This document shows, in pieces, positions 7,946-15,942 of a stretch of DNA of 22,512 nt. Positions within the stretch are counted from its first letter, which is position 1, and the number at the start of each line of letters is the position of its first letter. The translations under genes were made by a program, and so were the position numbers. Source of the DNA: Vulcanimicrobiia bacterium (GTDB lineage: Bacteria > Vulcanimicrobiota > Vulcanimicrobiia > Vulcanimicrobiales > Vulcanimicrobiaceae); NCBI GenBank assembly GCA_025451135.1, contig JANWKW010000028.1:1-22512 (forward strand). Direction: 5' to 3'. The notes under the pieces are model-generated. The model saw only the letters and a list, made by a program, of their open reading frames with translations, was not told the DNA's origin and made no database searches.

Positions 7946-8581
7946 TTGTTGTGCGCCTGCGCGAGGCCTACCTCTGCCCCATACCCCCGAATCGCATCGC
8001 AGGTTCCGCGCGTCGACCACCTCCTTAACACCGCGTTAAGCTGGCCGCGCATCGAGGCCCACGGCGACGGCATCTACGGCGCGCGCCCGCTCTACGACGG
8101 GGGGAGGCTGCGCTCGCCGATGCTCGCGATCGCGCGCGCGATCCTGCACACGAATCTGCGCCTCGAACCGGTCGCCGCGCTCGGTTTCGCCGGCGATACG
8201 GTGCGAGCCGCCCGGCGTCACGATCTGCCGCCCGAGTTCCTGGCGGCCGTGCTCCTCCAGGAATCGGCCTACGACCCGCGCGCGCTCTCGAGCGCCGGCG
8301 CGATCGGCATCGGCCAGTTCACGCCCGGGACGGCCGCCGACAACGGCGTCGATCCGTTCGATCCGGACGACTCGATCGCCGGCGCGGGTGCGCTGATCGG
8401 CGGATATGTGGCCGCATATCGCGGGCGCTACGCCGACCCGTATGCGGCGGCGCTCGCCGCCTACAACGCCGGGCCGGGCGCGGTCGCCGAGTACCGCGGC
8501 GTGCCGCCCTATGCCGAGACCCGCGCGTACGTCGCCGACATCGCCGACAGGCAGGCGCGCCTCTACTCCTACGAAAAGTAG
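7946..8581 (+). CDS. Lytic transglycosylase (SLT domain), start uncertain
   Basis: Residue numbers use the TTG at 7946 (211 residues). The SLT fold is clear: catalytic Glu106 in LLQESAYDP, then SSAGAIGIGQFTP (residues 115-127) and AAYNAGPGAV (171-180). The enzyme cleaves peptidoglycan glycan strands to 1,6-anhydromuramyl products at the cell envelope. The start is unsettled. From 7946 the export signal is truncated, while the frame continues upstream with a fine lipoprotein-like signal (RRAFPIRSF, then AASTLLLLCAC). No ATG, GTG or TTG precedes it, only CTG at 7886 with GAGGA 9 bases before. That start would overlap the divergent gene. The lipoprotein gene follows after 6 bases and is probably co-transcribed. 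Confidence 0.85.
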   Translation: MLCACARPTSAPYPRIASQVPRVDHLLNTALSWPRIEAHGDGIYGARPLYDGGRLRSPMLAIARAILHTNLRLEPVAALGFAGDTVRAARRHDLPPEFLAAVLLQESAYDPRALSSAGAIGIGQFTPGTAADNGVDPFDPDDSIAGAGALIGGYVAAYRGRYADPYAAALAAYNAGPGAVAEYRGVPPYAETRAYVADIADRQARLYSYEK

Positions 8582-8587
8582 GACGCC

Positions 8588-9082
8588 ATGAAACGCATGG
8601 TAGCGGCCGCTTGCGGCCTGGTCTTTGCGGCGGCGCTGGCCGGTTGCGGCAGCACCACCGACAACCTGGATTTCAAAGTCCCGCCCGGCTATACGTCCAA
8701 GATGAGCATGGCGTTCTTGAGCGTGTGGACCAAAGGCACCGACGCCGACAAGACGTCCGACGTGCTCATGTTGATGAAGCTCCCCGTCAAGATGGATGAG
8801 GCGAAGTTCGAGTCGAACACCTTCACCAGCTCGGGCGGTATGAAGGACGCCAAGGTCGAGTCGACCCAGAAGATCACCATCTGCGGCAATCAGTCCGCGA
8901 TGCTGGTCAAGGCGACCGGCACGAGCGAACAGGCCAAGGGCAAAGAGATGGACGTCGACATGCTGGTGACGCCGCTCAACGGCAACACGTATATGGCGAT
9001 GTATCTCTATCCGCACGGCGGCGCCGCCGATCCGGCCGGACTGGCCGCGATCAAGTCCGTCTGCGCGAAGAGCGCCACATAG
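8588..9082 (+). CDS. Predicted lipoprotein of unknown function
   Basis: The protein has 164 residues. It starts at an ATG just after the transglycosylase stop, with GTAGGA upstream. The N-terminus is a lipoprotein signal: KR, a hydrophobic core, and the lipobox LAGC with Cys20 as the lipidated residue. The remaining ~145 residues look like a single compact beta-rich domain, including MDEAKFESNTF, ITICGNQSAMLVK and a C-terminal KSVCAK. The two mature cysteines (in ITICGN and SVCAK) could form a disulfide. No family is recognised. Co-transcription with a peptidoglycan-cleaving enzyme suggests an envelope role. The TAG stop at 9080-9082 lies directly against the beginning of the permease homology. 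Confidence 0.8.
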   Translation: MKRMVAAACGLVFAAALAGCGSTTDNLDFKVPPGYTSKMSMAFLSVWTKGTDADKTSDVLMLMKLPVKMDEAKFESNTFTSSGGMKDAKVESTQKITICGNQSAMLVKATGTSEQAKGKEMDVDMLVTPLNGNTYMAMYLYPHGGAADPAGLAAIKSVCAKSAT

Positions 9083-9084
9083 CG

Positions 9085-10503
9085 CTGCTCCGCCGCCTCT
9101 TCGCGAGGCAGCCGCTCGAGTGGACCGCATCGGAATCCGAGGGCCCGGCCTTGCGCCGGGTCCTCGGCTGGCCGGCCCTGGTCTGCATCGGTCTGGGCAC
9201 CATGCTCGGCGGGATCTTCCCGACGGTCGGTCCGGGAGCGCTGCATGCGGGACCGGGCGTGGTCGTCTCGTTCCTGCTCTCCGGCCTGGTCTGCGTCGCG
9301 GTCGCGCTGTGCTACGCGGAGTTCGCGTCGATGGTGCCGGTCGCGGGCAGCGCCTACACCTACGCGTACGCGACGCTCGGCGAGATCGTCGCGTGGGTGA
9401 TCGGGTGGGACCTGATACTGTAGTACGGCGTGAGCGTCGCGCCGACGGCGTCGACCTGTTCCGCCTACGCGCAGGGGCTGCTCGCGCAGTTCGGCGTTCC
9501 GCATCTCCCGCAATGGCTCGCGATCGCGCACGTCGACGTGCTGCACGGCCGGTTCCAAATCGACCTGTTCGCGTTCCTGATCACGCTTTTGGTGACGGCC
9601 GTGGTGGCGATCGGCATCCGCGAATCGTCCAACGTCAATGCGGCCTTCGTGATCGTGCAGGTGGTCGCGATGGTCGTCTACATCGTCGCCATGATCCCGT
9701 TCGTCCACCTCGGCAATCTCCAGCCGCTCGCGCCGCACGGCTGGAACGGGATCGTCGGCAGCGCCGCGCTCGTGTTCTTCGCCTATATCGGCTTCGATAC
9801 GGTGACGGTCGCATCCGAGGAGGCGACTCGTCCGGCGCGCGACGTGCCGATCGGCATCATCGTCTCGCTCGTGATAGGAGCGCTGCTGTTCTGCGGCATC
9901 GCCTTCGTGACGGTCGGCGGGCTGCCGTACCTCAAGATCACGGGCGACGGCGGCGCGGCGATGATCGACGCCATCAACGGCACCAGCCGCAACCCGGTCC
10001 TGGTCACGATCGTCGGCGTCGGCGGCATCGCGGGCAACCTGACCGTCATGCTGACCTCGCTCTTGGGCCAGATCCGCATCTTCTACGTGATGTCGCGCGA
10101 TCGCATGCTGCCGCCGGGAGTCGCCAGGGTCAGCCCCCGATTCCGCACGCCGGCGCTCACGACGTGCGTGACCGGCGGCATCGTGGCGGTGATCGCGGCC
10201 GGATTCCCGCTCGACGTGCTGCTGAAGTTCGTGAACATCGGCACCTTGTCGGCGTTCGCGATCGTGTGCGCGGGCGTGGCCGTGCTGCGCGTCGTGCGGC
10301 CGGACGCGGAGCGTCCGTTCAAGGCGCCTCTGGTCTGGGTCTTCACGATCTTCGGCGCGGTCGGATGCCTCTACATGATGTCGGGACTCGACGTCGTGAC
10401 CTGGCTGCGCTTCGCGATCTGGTTCCTGGCCGGCATCGCGATCTACGCGGCCTACGGGTTCTGGAACTCGCGCCTGCGCGCGGCCGGCGGCGATCGCGCC
10501 TAG
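9085..10503 (+). pseudogene. APC-family amino acid permease (CAT-like), interrupted by in-frame TAG
   Basis: The reading frame encodes a cationic-amino-acid-transporter-like APC permease of about 470 residues with ~12 hydrophobic segments. The family N-terminus is recognisable from about 9085 (LRRLFARQPLEW, then LRRVLGWPALVCIGLG), but no ATG, GTG or TTG precedes it; the first conventional start is TTG at 9151. At 9421-9423 the frame hits TAG after GWDLIL. Relatives read GWDLILEY here, so a Glu codon (GAG) has become TAG by one substitution. The frame then continues open to 10503 (YGVSVAPTAS onward), with TGT (Cys) at 9457-9459 where relatives usually have Trp. GTG at 9430 could restart translation, but has no good ribosome binding site and would lose the first three helices. 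A sequencing error cannot be excluded. Confidence 0.8.
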
Positions 10504-11288
10504 ATCGCGTTCTCCGGGGCGACCGTGTTGAAGACGCGCTTGAAGAACGCGAGCGTCAGGTGCCAGGCGTCGGCGGTGGCCTGCGCGACGGCTTCGTCGG
10601 ACTGGTCGCTCTTCTCCGCGACCGCCTTCTGCGTGCCGTGGCGGAAGAACGCGTGCCCGACCTTGGGATAGACCTGGATCGCGAAGTCCTTGCCCGCGCC
10701 CTCGAGCGCCGCGCGCGTCCGTTCGACGGCCTCGGGCGGGATGCCCGAATCCTCGCCGCCGTAGACGAGCAGCAGCGGCGCCTCGATCTTGGCGACGTCG
10801 GCCAGGCCCTCGGGCTCGCCGCTCATGAACGGTCGCGTGATCTGGCCGCCATAGAAGCAGACCGCGCCGCGCAGTCCCGGCAGATCGGCGGTGACGAACG
10901 CGACCGCGCCGCCGATGCAGAAGCCCCAGGTCGCGACGTAGCCGGTCCGGACGAAGTCTTGCTCGTCGAGCCACGCCATCGCCGCCGCCACGTCCTCGTG
11001 GAGCGACGCGCGGGTGACGGTCTTGGCGGCGGCGACGCCGGCCTCCACGCCGGCGTCTCCGTAGCCGGGCGCGAAGTCCGGATCGACGCGGTGGTAGAAG
11101 TTGATCGCCAGGGCGACGCCGCCGGCCCCGGCCACGTGATCGGCGATCGCGCGCATCTCGGCGGTGACGCCGAAGATCTCGGGGATGATGATGACCGCCG
11201 GGTGCGGGCCGGAGCCTTCCTCGGGCCGGGCCAGATAGGCCGGCATCGAGCTTCCCCCGACCGGAATTGCGACATCTTGGTGTATCAT
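10500..11288 (-). CDS. Dienelactone hydrolase family alpha/beta hydrolase
   Basis: The protein has 262 residues. It starts at the ATG at 11288 with an excellent ribosome binding site (GGGAGAGAG). The dienelactone-hydrolase triad is complete: Cys124 in GFCIGG, Asp180 in GGEDSGIP and His212 in GHAFF, with the supporting Glu37 in PEIFGV. These positions fit the classical enzyme (Glu36, Cys123, Asp171, His202). It is cytoplasmic, with no signal peptide. Family members hydrolyse dienelactone in chlorocatechol breakdown or act on varied esters and lactones. No catechol-pathway gene is in view, so the substrate is open. Its stop shares CTAG with the stop of the convergent permease reading frame. Divergent from the EgtD-like gene. 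Confidence 0.9.
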   Translation of the reverse strand: MIHQDVAIPVGGSSMPAYLARPEEGSGPHPAVIIIPEIFGVTAEMRAIADHVAGAGGVALAINFYHRVDPDFAPGYGDAGVEAGVAAAKTVTRASLHEDVAAAMAWLDEQDFVRTGYVATWGFCIGGAVAFVTADLPGLRGAVCFYGGQITRPFMSGEPEGLADVAKIEAPLLLVYGGEDSGIPPEAVERTRAALEGAGKDFAIQVYPKVGHAFFRHGTQKAVAEKSDQSDEAVAQATADAWHLTLAFFKRVFNTVAPENAI

Positions 11289-11389
11289 GACGGCTCTCTC
11301 CCTTAGCGTTCAAGCAATTTCTCCCCACCCACGCATCTTCCTAACCCGTTCCGGGGTTGGAAGGCGAAATACCGGGAATGAGGGCCACC
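11289..11389. promoter_or_regulatory. Divergent intergenic region with small hairpin
   Basis: This 101-bp gap must carry promoters for the hydrolase and the methyltransferase. A hairpin-forming repeat AACCC (11343-11347) / GGGTT (11354-11358) with a 6-base loop lies upstream of the methyltransferase start. No convincing -35/-10 pair was found on either strand. Confidence 0.25.
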
Positions 11390-12391
11390 ATGCAGTCGAC
11401 GCTGACGACGATCTCGGACCGGCTCGAGATCGTGACCGTGCCGCACACGGCGCGAACCGCGACCTTCGGCGAGGACGTCGCCGCCGGGCTCGGCGCGCCG
11501 GAGAAGCATCTCTCCTCGAAGTACTTCTACGACGACCTCGGCTCGGCGCTCTTCGAAGCCATCACGCACCTCCCCGAATACTATCTGACCCGCGCCGAGA
11601 CCGAGATCTTGCACGAGTCCGGTTGGGAGATCGTGCGCGCGCTCGAAGAGCCGGTCGAGTTCCTGGAACTCGGCAGCGGCAGCGCGGTCAAGACCCGCAT
11701 CCTGATCGACGAGGCCCTGCGCGCGCAAGGCACACTGCGCTATAGTCCGATCGATATCTCCGCCGACGCGCTCGAGAGCAGCGCCCGGTCCCTGGTGGAC
11801 GCGTATCCGCAGCTCTCGATCCGCGGCTATGCGGCCGACTATTTCGACGTGCTCGGTTCGCCCGAGCTCACCCACGAACGGCGCGTGCTCGCGATGTTCA
11901 TGGGCTCGAACATCGGCAACTACGACCCGGTCTCGGCGGACGCGTTGCTCAAGAAGATGGCTGCGAGCCTGCGCCCCGGCGACGGCCTGCTGATCGGCGC
12001 GGATCTCAAGAAGGATCCGGGCGTCCTCGAAGCCGCCTACGACGATCCTACCGGCGTGACCGCGGCATTCGACAAGAACGTGCTGGCGCGCATCAATCGC
12101 GAGCTGGGCGGCACGTTCGACGTGCGCGCGTTCGACCACGTCGCGATCTACGACGAAGCGCGCGGGGTGGTGGAGTCGTATCTCGAGTCGACCCGCGCCC
12201 AGCGCGTGCGCGTCGAAGCGCTCGGCCTCACGGTCGCGTTCGCGGCGGGCGAACGGATCCACACCGAGTCGTCCTACAAGTTCGACCGGGACTCGATGGC
12301 GCAGATGGTCGAAGCCGCCGGCTTCGCGCTCGCCATGACCTGGACCGACGCCGCCGAGCGGTTCGGCGTCCACCTCTGCATCAAGGCCTAG
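11390..12391 (+). CDS. egtD: L-histidine N-alpha-methyltransferase (EgtD-like)
   Basis: The protein has 333 residues (mycobacterial EgtD has 321). It should use S-adenosylmethionine to trimethylate histidine to hercynine, the first step of ergothioneine synthesis, in the cytoplasm. Family landmarks are present: KYFYDDLGS with Tyr47, the SAM loop LELGSGSAVKTR (residues 92-103), MGSNIGNYDP with Asn177, Tyr217 in AAYDDPTG, and the histidine-binding pair Glu293/Ser295 in HTESSYKF. I chose the ATG at 11390 because GAGGG lies 7 bases upstream; ATG at 11378 is an alternative. No EgtB, EgtC or EgtE gene is in the window. The peptidase gene follows after 26 bp. A related methyltransferase acting on another amino acid is possible, but the binding residues fit histidine. 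Confidence 0.88.
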   Translation: MQSTLTTISDRLEIVTVPHTARTATFGEDVAAGLGAPEKHLSSKYFYDDLGSALFEAITHLPEYYLTRAETEILHESGWEIVRALEEPVEFLELGSGSAVKTRILIDEALRAQGTLRYSPIDISADALESSARSLVDAYPQLSIRGYAADYFDVLGSPELTHERRVLAMFMGSNIGNYDPVSADALLKKMAASLRPGDGLLIGADLKKDPGVLEAAYDDPTGVTAAFDKNVLARINRELGGTFDVRAFDHVAIYDEARGVVESYLESTRAQRVRVEALGLTVAFAAGERIHTESSYKFDRDSMAQMVEAAGFALAMTWTDAAERFGVHLCIKA

Positions 12392-12417
12392 GCTTGCTCG
12401 CGGCGAAGCGCCGCACC

Positions 12418-14490
12418 ATGAAGATCGCGCGCATCGCCCTCGCTCTGGCCTTCCTCGCGTCTGCCGTTCTCGCGGCACGGCCGGCCTCGGCCCGGCCCGT
12501 CCAGGCCGAGGACCTGTTCAAGTTCACGCTGCTGGCCGGGGCCCAGATCTCGCCCGACGGCAAGTGGGTGGTGGTCGGCGCGCAGCACCTGGACCCGCGC
12601 AAGAACGCGTACCGGTCGAGCCTGCTGCTGGTGAACGTCGCCACCGGCGCGTCGCGCGACGCCACCAACGGCACGCACGACGGCGGCGCGTCGTGGATGC
12701 CGGACTCGAGCGGGTTCGCATTCGTCCGCGCGGGCAAGGACCACAAGCCGCAGATCTTCCTGTATCGCCTCAAGAGCGGTGCGATCGCGCAGCTTACGCA
12801 CGCCAAGGACGGTGCGGGCGGCCCGGTCTTCTCGCACGACGGCAAGCGGCTCGCCTATACGGTCGTCGCGACCGACCCGGCGCACGCGACCTTCGTGGAT
12901 TTCGGCAATGCCGGGTATGCGCCCAAGGCCGCGCAGAAGAAGACCGACATCCGTCAGATCACCACCATGCATTTCGACGCCAACGGCGCCGGCTACGTCT
13001 ACGACCAGCATCCGCATCTGTGGATCGCGAACGCCGACGGGTCGGGCGCGCGTCAGCTGACGTTCGGCGCGTGGGGCGAGAACTTCGGCGGATGGTCGCC
13101 CGACGATCGCACGATCGCGTTCGACTCGCTGCGCTACGAAAGTCCGAGCCTCGGGCCCAACGACATCTACACGATATCGAGCCGCGGCGGCACCATCCAC
13201 AAGCTGGCGGCGCCGGCGATCGCGAACGGCGGCGAGACCTACGGCCGTCGCGGCGACCGCCTGTGGTTCTTCTCGGGCGGCGTGATGGATCCGGCGGAGT
13301 ATCCGGCGCTCCTGAGCGCCAACCCGGACGGCAGCGACGCACGTACGCTGGTCGCCAAGAACACCACCCTGTTCGGCGACAGCATCCTGGCGGATATGAA
13401 AGAGGGCGGCGGCCAATGCGGACCGCTCTTCGGACCGGGCGACGCGTGGTTCGTGATCAACGCCGACGGCTCGCGCTACGCCAACCTTCGCAAGGTCGAC
13501 GCGACCAGCGGTGCGATGACCGACCTGACGCCGGCGCGGGGCGAAGCCTGGTCGTGCTCGATGTCGACCGACGGTGCGACGATCGCCTATCTCTACAGCG
13601 ACGCGACCCACCCGGCCGACGTCTACGTCACCTCGACGGCGGGCGGCGCGCCGCGCCGCCTCACCGACGTCAACCGGGCGCTGCTGGCGCGCTTGACGCT
13701 CTCGGTCCCGCAGCCGTTCTCGGTCGTCGATCCGGCAGGCGTCTCGATCCCGGCCTGGTTCATGCCCGCGGTCGGCGGAGCGAAGGGCGCCAAACATCCG
13801 ACCGTGCTCGACATCCACGGCGGCCCGGCGACCCACTTCGGCGATTCGTTCTTCCAAGAGTTCCAGTACATGGCCGGGCTCGGATACAACGTCGTCTATT
13901 CCAACCCGCGCGGCAGCACCGGCTCGGGCTACGCCTTCCAAGAGGCGCTGGTCAAGAACTTCGGCGACGTGATGTTCGACGACGTGCAAGCCGTGATGGA
14001 CGAGGCCGTCAAGCGTCCCGACGTCGACGCCTCGCGGCTGGGCGTCTCGGGCGGCTCCTACGGCGGCTTCGCCTCGCTCTGGGTGATCGCGCATACCGAC
14101 CGTTACAAGGTCGCGATCGCCGAGCGCGTCGTCAGCAACCTCGCGACCGAGCAGCTCGCCGCCGATCTCGCCTCCGACAACGCGCTGGGCGGCAAGTACG
14201 CGTGGGGCCTGCCGTGGGAGGCGGGCAATCTCTACGCCGCCCAATCGCCGGTCACGTACGTCGCGAACGTGCACACGCCGCTGTTGATCCTGCACAGCAG
14301 CGACGACATCCGCACGCCGATCGACCAGACGCTCCAAGAGTTCAACGCGCTCAAGATGCTCGGCCGCACGGTCAAGTACGTGATGGTCCCGAACGAGACC
14401 CACGACCTCTCCCGCACCGGCAGCCCGATCCACCGGGTCGAACGCCTCCACATCCTCGCAGACTGGCTCGACCGGTATCTGAAGCCGTAG
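12418..14490 (+). CDS. Secreted S9-family (prolyl oligopeptidase-like) serine peptidase
   Basis: The protein has 690 residues. The ATG at 12418 begins a standard signal peptide (MKIARIALALAFLASAVLAA), so it acts in the periplasm or outside. An N-terminal WD40/TolB-like beta-propeller (about residues 40-410, with repeated ISPDGKW/FSHDGK-type blades) gates a C-terminal alpha/beta hydrolase domain. The triad is complete: Ser547 in GVSGGSYGGF, Asp630 in SSDDIRTP and His662 in ETHDLSR. DIHGGPATHF is the oxyanion-hole region. It resembles acylaminoacyl/dipeptidyl peptidases (S9C type) that trim short peptides. It may be co-transcribed with the EgtD-like gene; a functional link is not evident. Confidence 0.92.
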   Translation: MKIARIALALAFLASAVLAARPASARPVQAEDLFKFTLLAGAQISPDGKWVVVGAQHLDPRKNAYRSSLLLVNVATGASRDATNGTHDGGASWMPDSSGFAFVRAGKDHKPQIFLYRLKSGAIAQLTHAKDGAGGPVFSHDGKRLAYTVVATDPAHATFVDFGNAGYAPKAAQKKTDIRQITTMHFDANGAGYVYDQHPHLWIANADGSGARQLTFGAWGENFGGWSPDDRTIAFDSLRYESPSLGPNDIYTISSRGGTIHKLAAPAIANGGETYGRRGDRLWFFSGGVMDPAEYPALLSANPDGSDARTLVAKNTTLFGDSILADMKEGGGQCGPLFGPGDAWFVINADGSRYANLRKVDATSGAMTDLTPARGEAWSCSMSTDGATIAYLYSDATHPADVYVTSTAGGAPRRLTDVNRALLARLTLSVPQPFSVVDPAGVSIPAWFMPAVGGAKGAKHPTVLDIHGGPATHFGDSFFQEFQYMAGLGYNVVYSNPRGSTGSGYAFQEALVKNFGDVMFDDVQAVMDEAVKRPDVDASRLGVSGGSYGGFASLWVIAHTDRYKVAIAERVVSNLATEQLAADLASDNALGGKYAWGLPWEAGNLYAAQSPVTYVANVHTPLLILHSSDDIRTPIDQTLQEFNALKMLGRTVKYVMVPNETHDLSRTGSPIHRVERLHILADWLDRYLKP

Positions 14491-14502
14491 CGGCGCAGCC
14501 GC
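14490..14502. terminator. Possible small hairpin between convergent genes
   Basis: GCGGC-GCA-GCCGC forms a 5-bp stem just after the peptidase stop, in the 34-bp gap between convergent genes. There is no T-run on either side, so it is at best a weak bidirectional terminator. Confidence 0.3.
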
Positions 14503-14524
14503 GTAGTCGAGGGACCGCCGCTGT

Positions 14525-15151
14525 TTACGCGTTCGCCCGGTATCTCGTGGCGCGTTTTTCGGCGAGGCGGAAGAGGGCGTCGATGAGGACGGCCAGGGCC
14601 ATGGCGCAGATGCTGCCGGCGAGCGTGCGTTGGGGTTGGTGGAAGGCGAGGCCTTCGAAGATCAGGACCCCCAGACCGCCCGCGCCGACGTATGCGGCCA
14701 GCGTCGCGAGCGCGATCATCGAGACGGCGGCGATGCGCAGGCCGCCGAGCATGGCGGGCAGCGCGAGCGGAAGTTCGACGCGCCAGAGCGATTGTCGCGA
14801 GGAGAGACCGAGCCCGCGCGCCGCATCGACGGTCGCGGCCGGTACGCCGCGCAGACCTTCGGCGACGTTGCGCACCAGCACGAACTGTCCGTAGGCGACC
14901 AGCGCGATCAGGACGGTGGCGAAGCCGAGGCCGATCCAGCTCACCAGCACGGCCAGCAGCGCGTGGCTGGGGATGGTGTAGATCGCGCTCAGGACGGCGA
15001 GCAGCGGCGTCCCGATGCGCCGGTCGCGTGCGGCCAGCACGCCGAGCGGCAGCGCGATCGCCGCGGCGAGGACGAGCGCGACCGCGACCAGGCCGACGTG
15101 CGCGCCCGCCAGCTGCGCGATGCGGTCGAGATGCCCGAACAGGTAGCTCAT
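14525..15151 (-). CDS. Osmoprotectant (quaternary amine) ABC transporter permease
   Basis: The protein has 208 residues with five to six transmembrane helices. The EAA loop that contacts the ATPase is seen as EGLRGVPAATVDAARGLGLS with LPLALPAMLGGLRIA after it. This is characteristic of OpuCB/YehW-type permeases for glycine betaine, choline or related compounds. The ATG at 15151 overlaps the ATPase stop (ATGA). It is the last gene of the four-gene unit and ends 34 bp from the convergent peptidase. It probably pairs with the other permease (16820-17425) as a heterodimer in the inner membrane. Confidence 0.9.
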   Translation of the reverse strand: MSYLFGHLDRIAQLAGAHVGLVAVALVLAAAIALPLGVLAARDRRIGTPLLAVLSAIYTIPSHALLAVLVSWIGLGFATVLIALVAYGQFVLVRNVAEGLRGVPAATVDAARGLGLSSRQSLWRVELPLALPAMLGGLRIAAVSMIALATLAAYVGAGGLGVLIFEGLAFHQPQRTLAGSICAMALAVLIDALFRLAEKRATRYRANA

Positions 15152-15942
15152 GCCGGCGGCGCGCGACGGGCGCGGTGCAGGCGGAACGCGCGCAGCTCCT
15201 CGTCGCCGAACAGATCGCGCACGTAGTCGTCCTGTGGATCGGCGAGGACCGCGACCGGCGTGTCCTCGCGCACGATCCGGCCGGCCCGCATCACGACCAG
15301 GCGATCGGCCAGCCGGAGCGCCTCGTCGACGTCGTGAGTGACGAACAGGACGGTGGTGGCGAGGGAACGCGCGATCCGCAGGATCTCGTCCTGCAGCGAC
15401 GCGCGCGCGATCGCGTCGACGGCGCCGAACGGCTCGTCCATCAGCAGCGCGCGCGGACGCGCAGCGATCGCGCGCGCGACGCCGACGCGCTGGGCTTCGC
15501 CTCCCGAGAGGTCGCGCGGATACCGGTCGCGATAGCGCTCCGGGTCGAGGTCGACCATCGCGAGCAGCTCGTCGATGCGGGCGGCGATCCGTTCGCGCGG
15601 CCAGTCCAGCAGCTCCGGCACGACCGCGATGTTGCGCGCGACCGTCATGTGCGGGAACAGTCCGACCGCTTGGATCGCGTAGCCGATCGACCGGCGCAGC
15701 GCGGTCGGGTCGAGGGCGGCGATATCGACGCCGTCGAGCGTCACCCGGCCGGCGGCCGGCACGACCAGCCGGTTCGCGGTGCGCAGCAAGGTCGACTTGC
15801 CGCAGCCCGACGGGCCGATCAGGACCGTGAACGAGCCGGCCGGAACCGCCAGCGAGACGTCCGAGACGGCATCGCGATCGGCGCCGGGATAGCGCGCGCT
15901 GACGCGTTCGAACGCGATCGCGGAACCTGCGGGCGCGTTCAG
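15148..15942 (-). CDS. Osmoprotectant ABC transporter ATP-binding protein, apparent CTG start
   Basis: The protein has 264 residues if started at CTG 15942. Walker A is IGPSGCGKST at about residues 42-51, the Q-loop is AIQAVGLFPHM, the signature is LSGGEAQRVGVARAI, Walker B is ALLMDEPFGAVDA and the switch is VTHDVDEA. The first conventional start codon in frame is TTG at 15789, which lies after Walker A and would give a dead protein. The frame homologous to the family begins at AIAFERVSARYPGA. No ATG, GTG or TTG is available upstream within the open frame that I checked. CTG overlaps the binding-protein stop as CTGA, matching the 4-base overlaps at the other junctions. It lacks the C-terminal CBS domains of OpuA/OpuC-type ATPases, so that ionic-strength sensor is absent. 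Confidence 0.88.
   Translation of the reverse strand: MNAPAGSAIAFERVSARYPGADRDAVSDVSLAVPAGSFTVLIGPSGCGKSTLLRTANRLVVPAAGRVTLDGVDIAALDPTALRRSIGYAIQAVGLFPHMTVARNIAVVPELLDWPRERIAARIDELLAMVDLDPERYRDRYPRDLSGGEAQRVGVARAIAARPRALLMDEPFGAVDAIARASLQDEILRIARSLATTVLFVTHDVDEALRLADRLVVMRAGRIVREDTPVAVLADPQDDYVRDLFGDEELRAFRLHRARRAPPA

Noticed and set aside
9421..9423. TAG recoded to an amino acid genome-wide
   Set aside because: TAG ends the secreted protein at 3502, the transglycosylase, the lipoprotein, EgtD, the S9 peptidase and polyphosphate kinase at sensible family lengths.
10500..11288. Chlorocatechol degradation cluster
   Set aside because: Only a dienelactone-hydrolase-like gene is present; no dioxygenase, cycloisomerase or maleylacetate reductase is in the window.
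9120..11306. Plus-strand long open frame over the same region
   Set aside because: It is out of frame with the permease and antisense to the hydrolase, has no recognisable domain and is Arg-rich.
9007..11328. Minus-strand long open frame across the permease and hydrolase
   Set aside because: The product is low-complexity, rich in Arg, Asp and His, and antisense to the permease and out of frame with the real hydrolase, whose catalytic triad is intact in its own frame.
12388..14451. Long open frames on the minus strand and in another plus frame over the S9 peptidase
   Set aside because: The peptidase frame has a signal peptide, propeller repeats and a complete triad; the others are compositional shadows.
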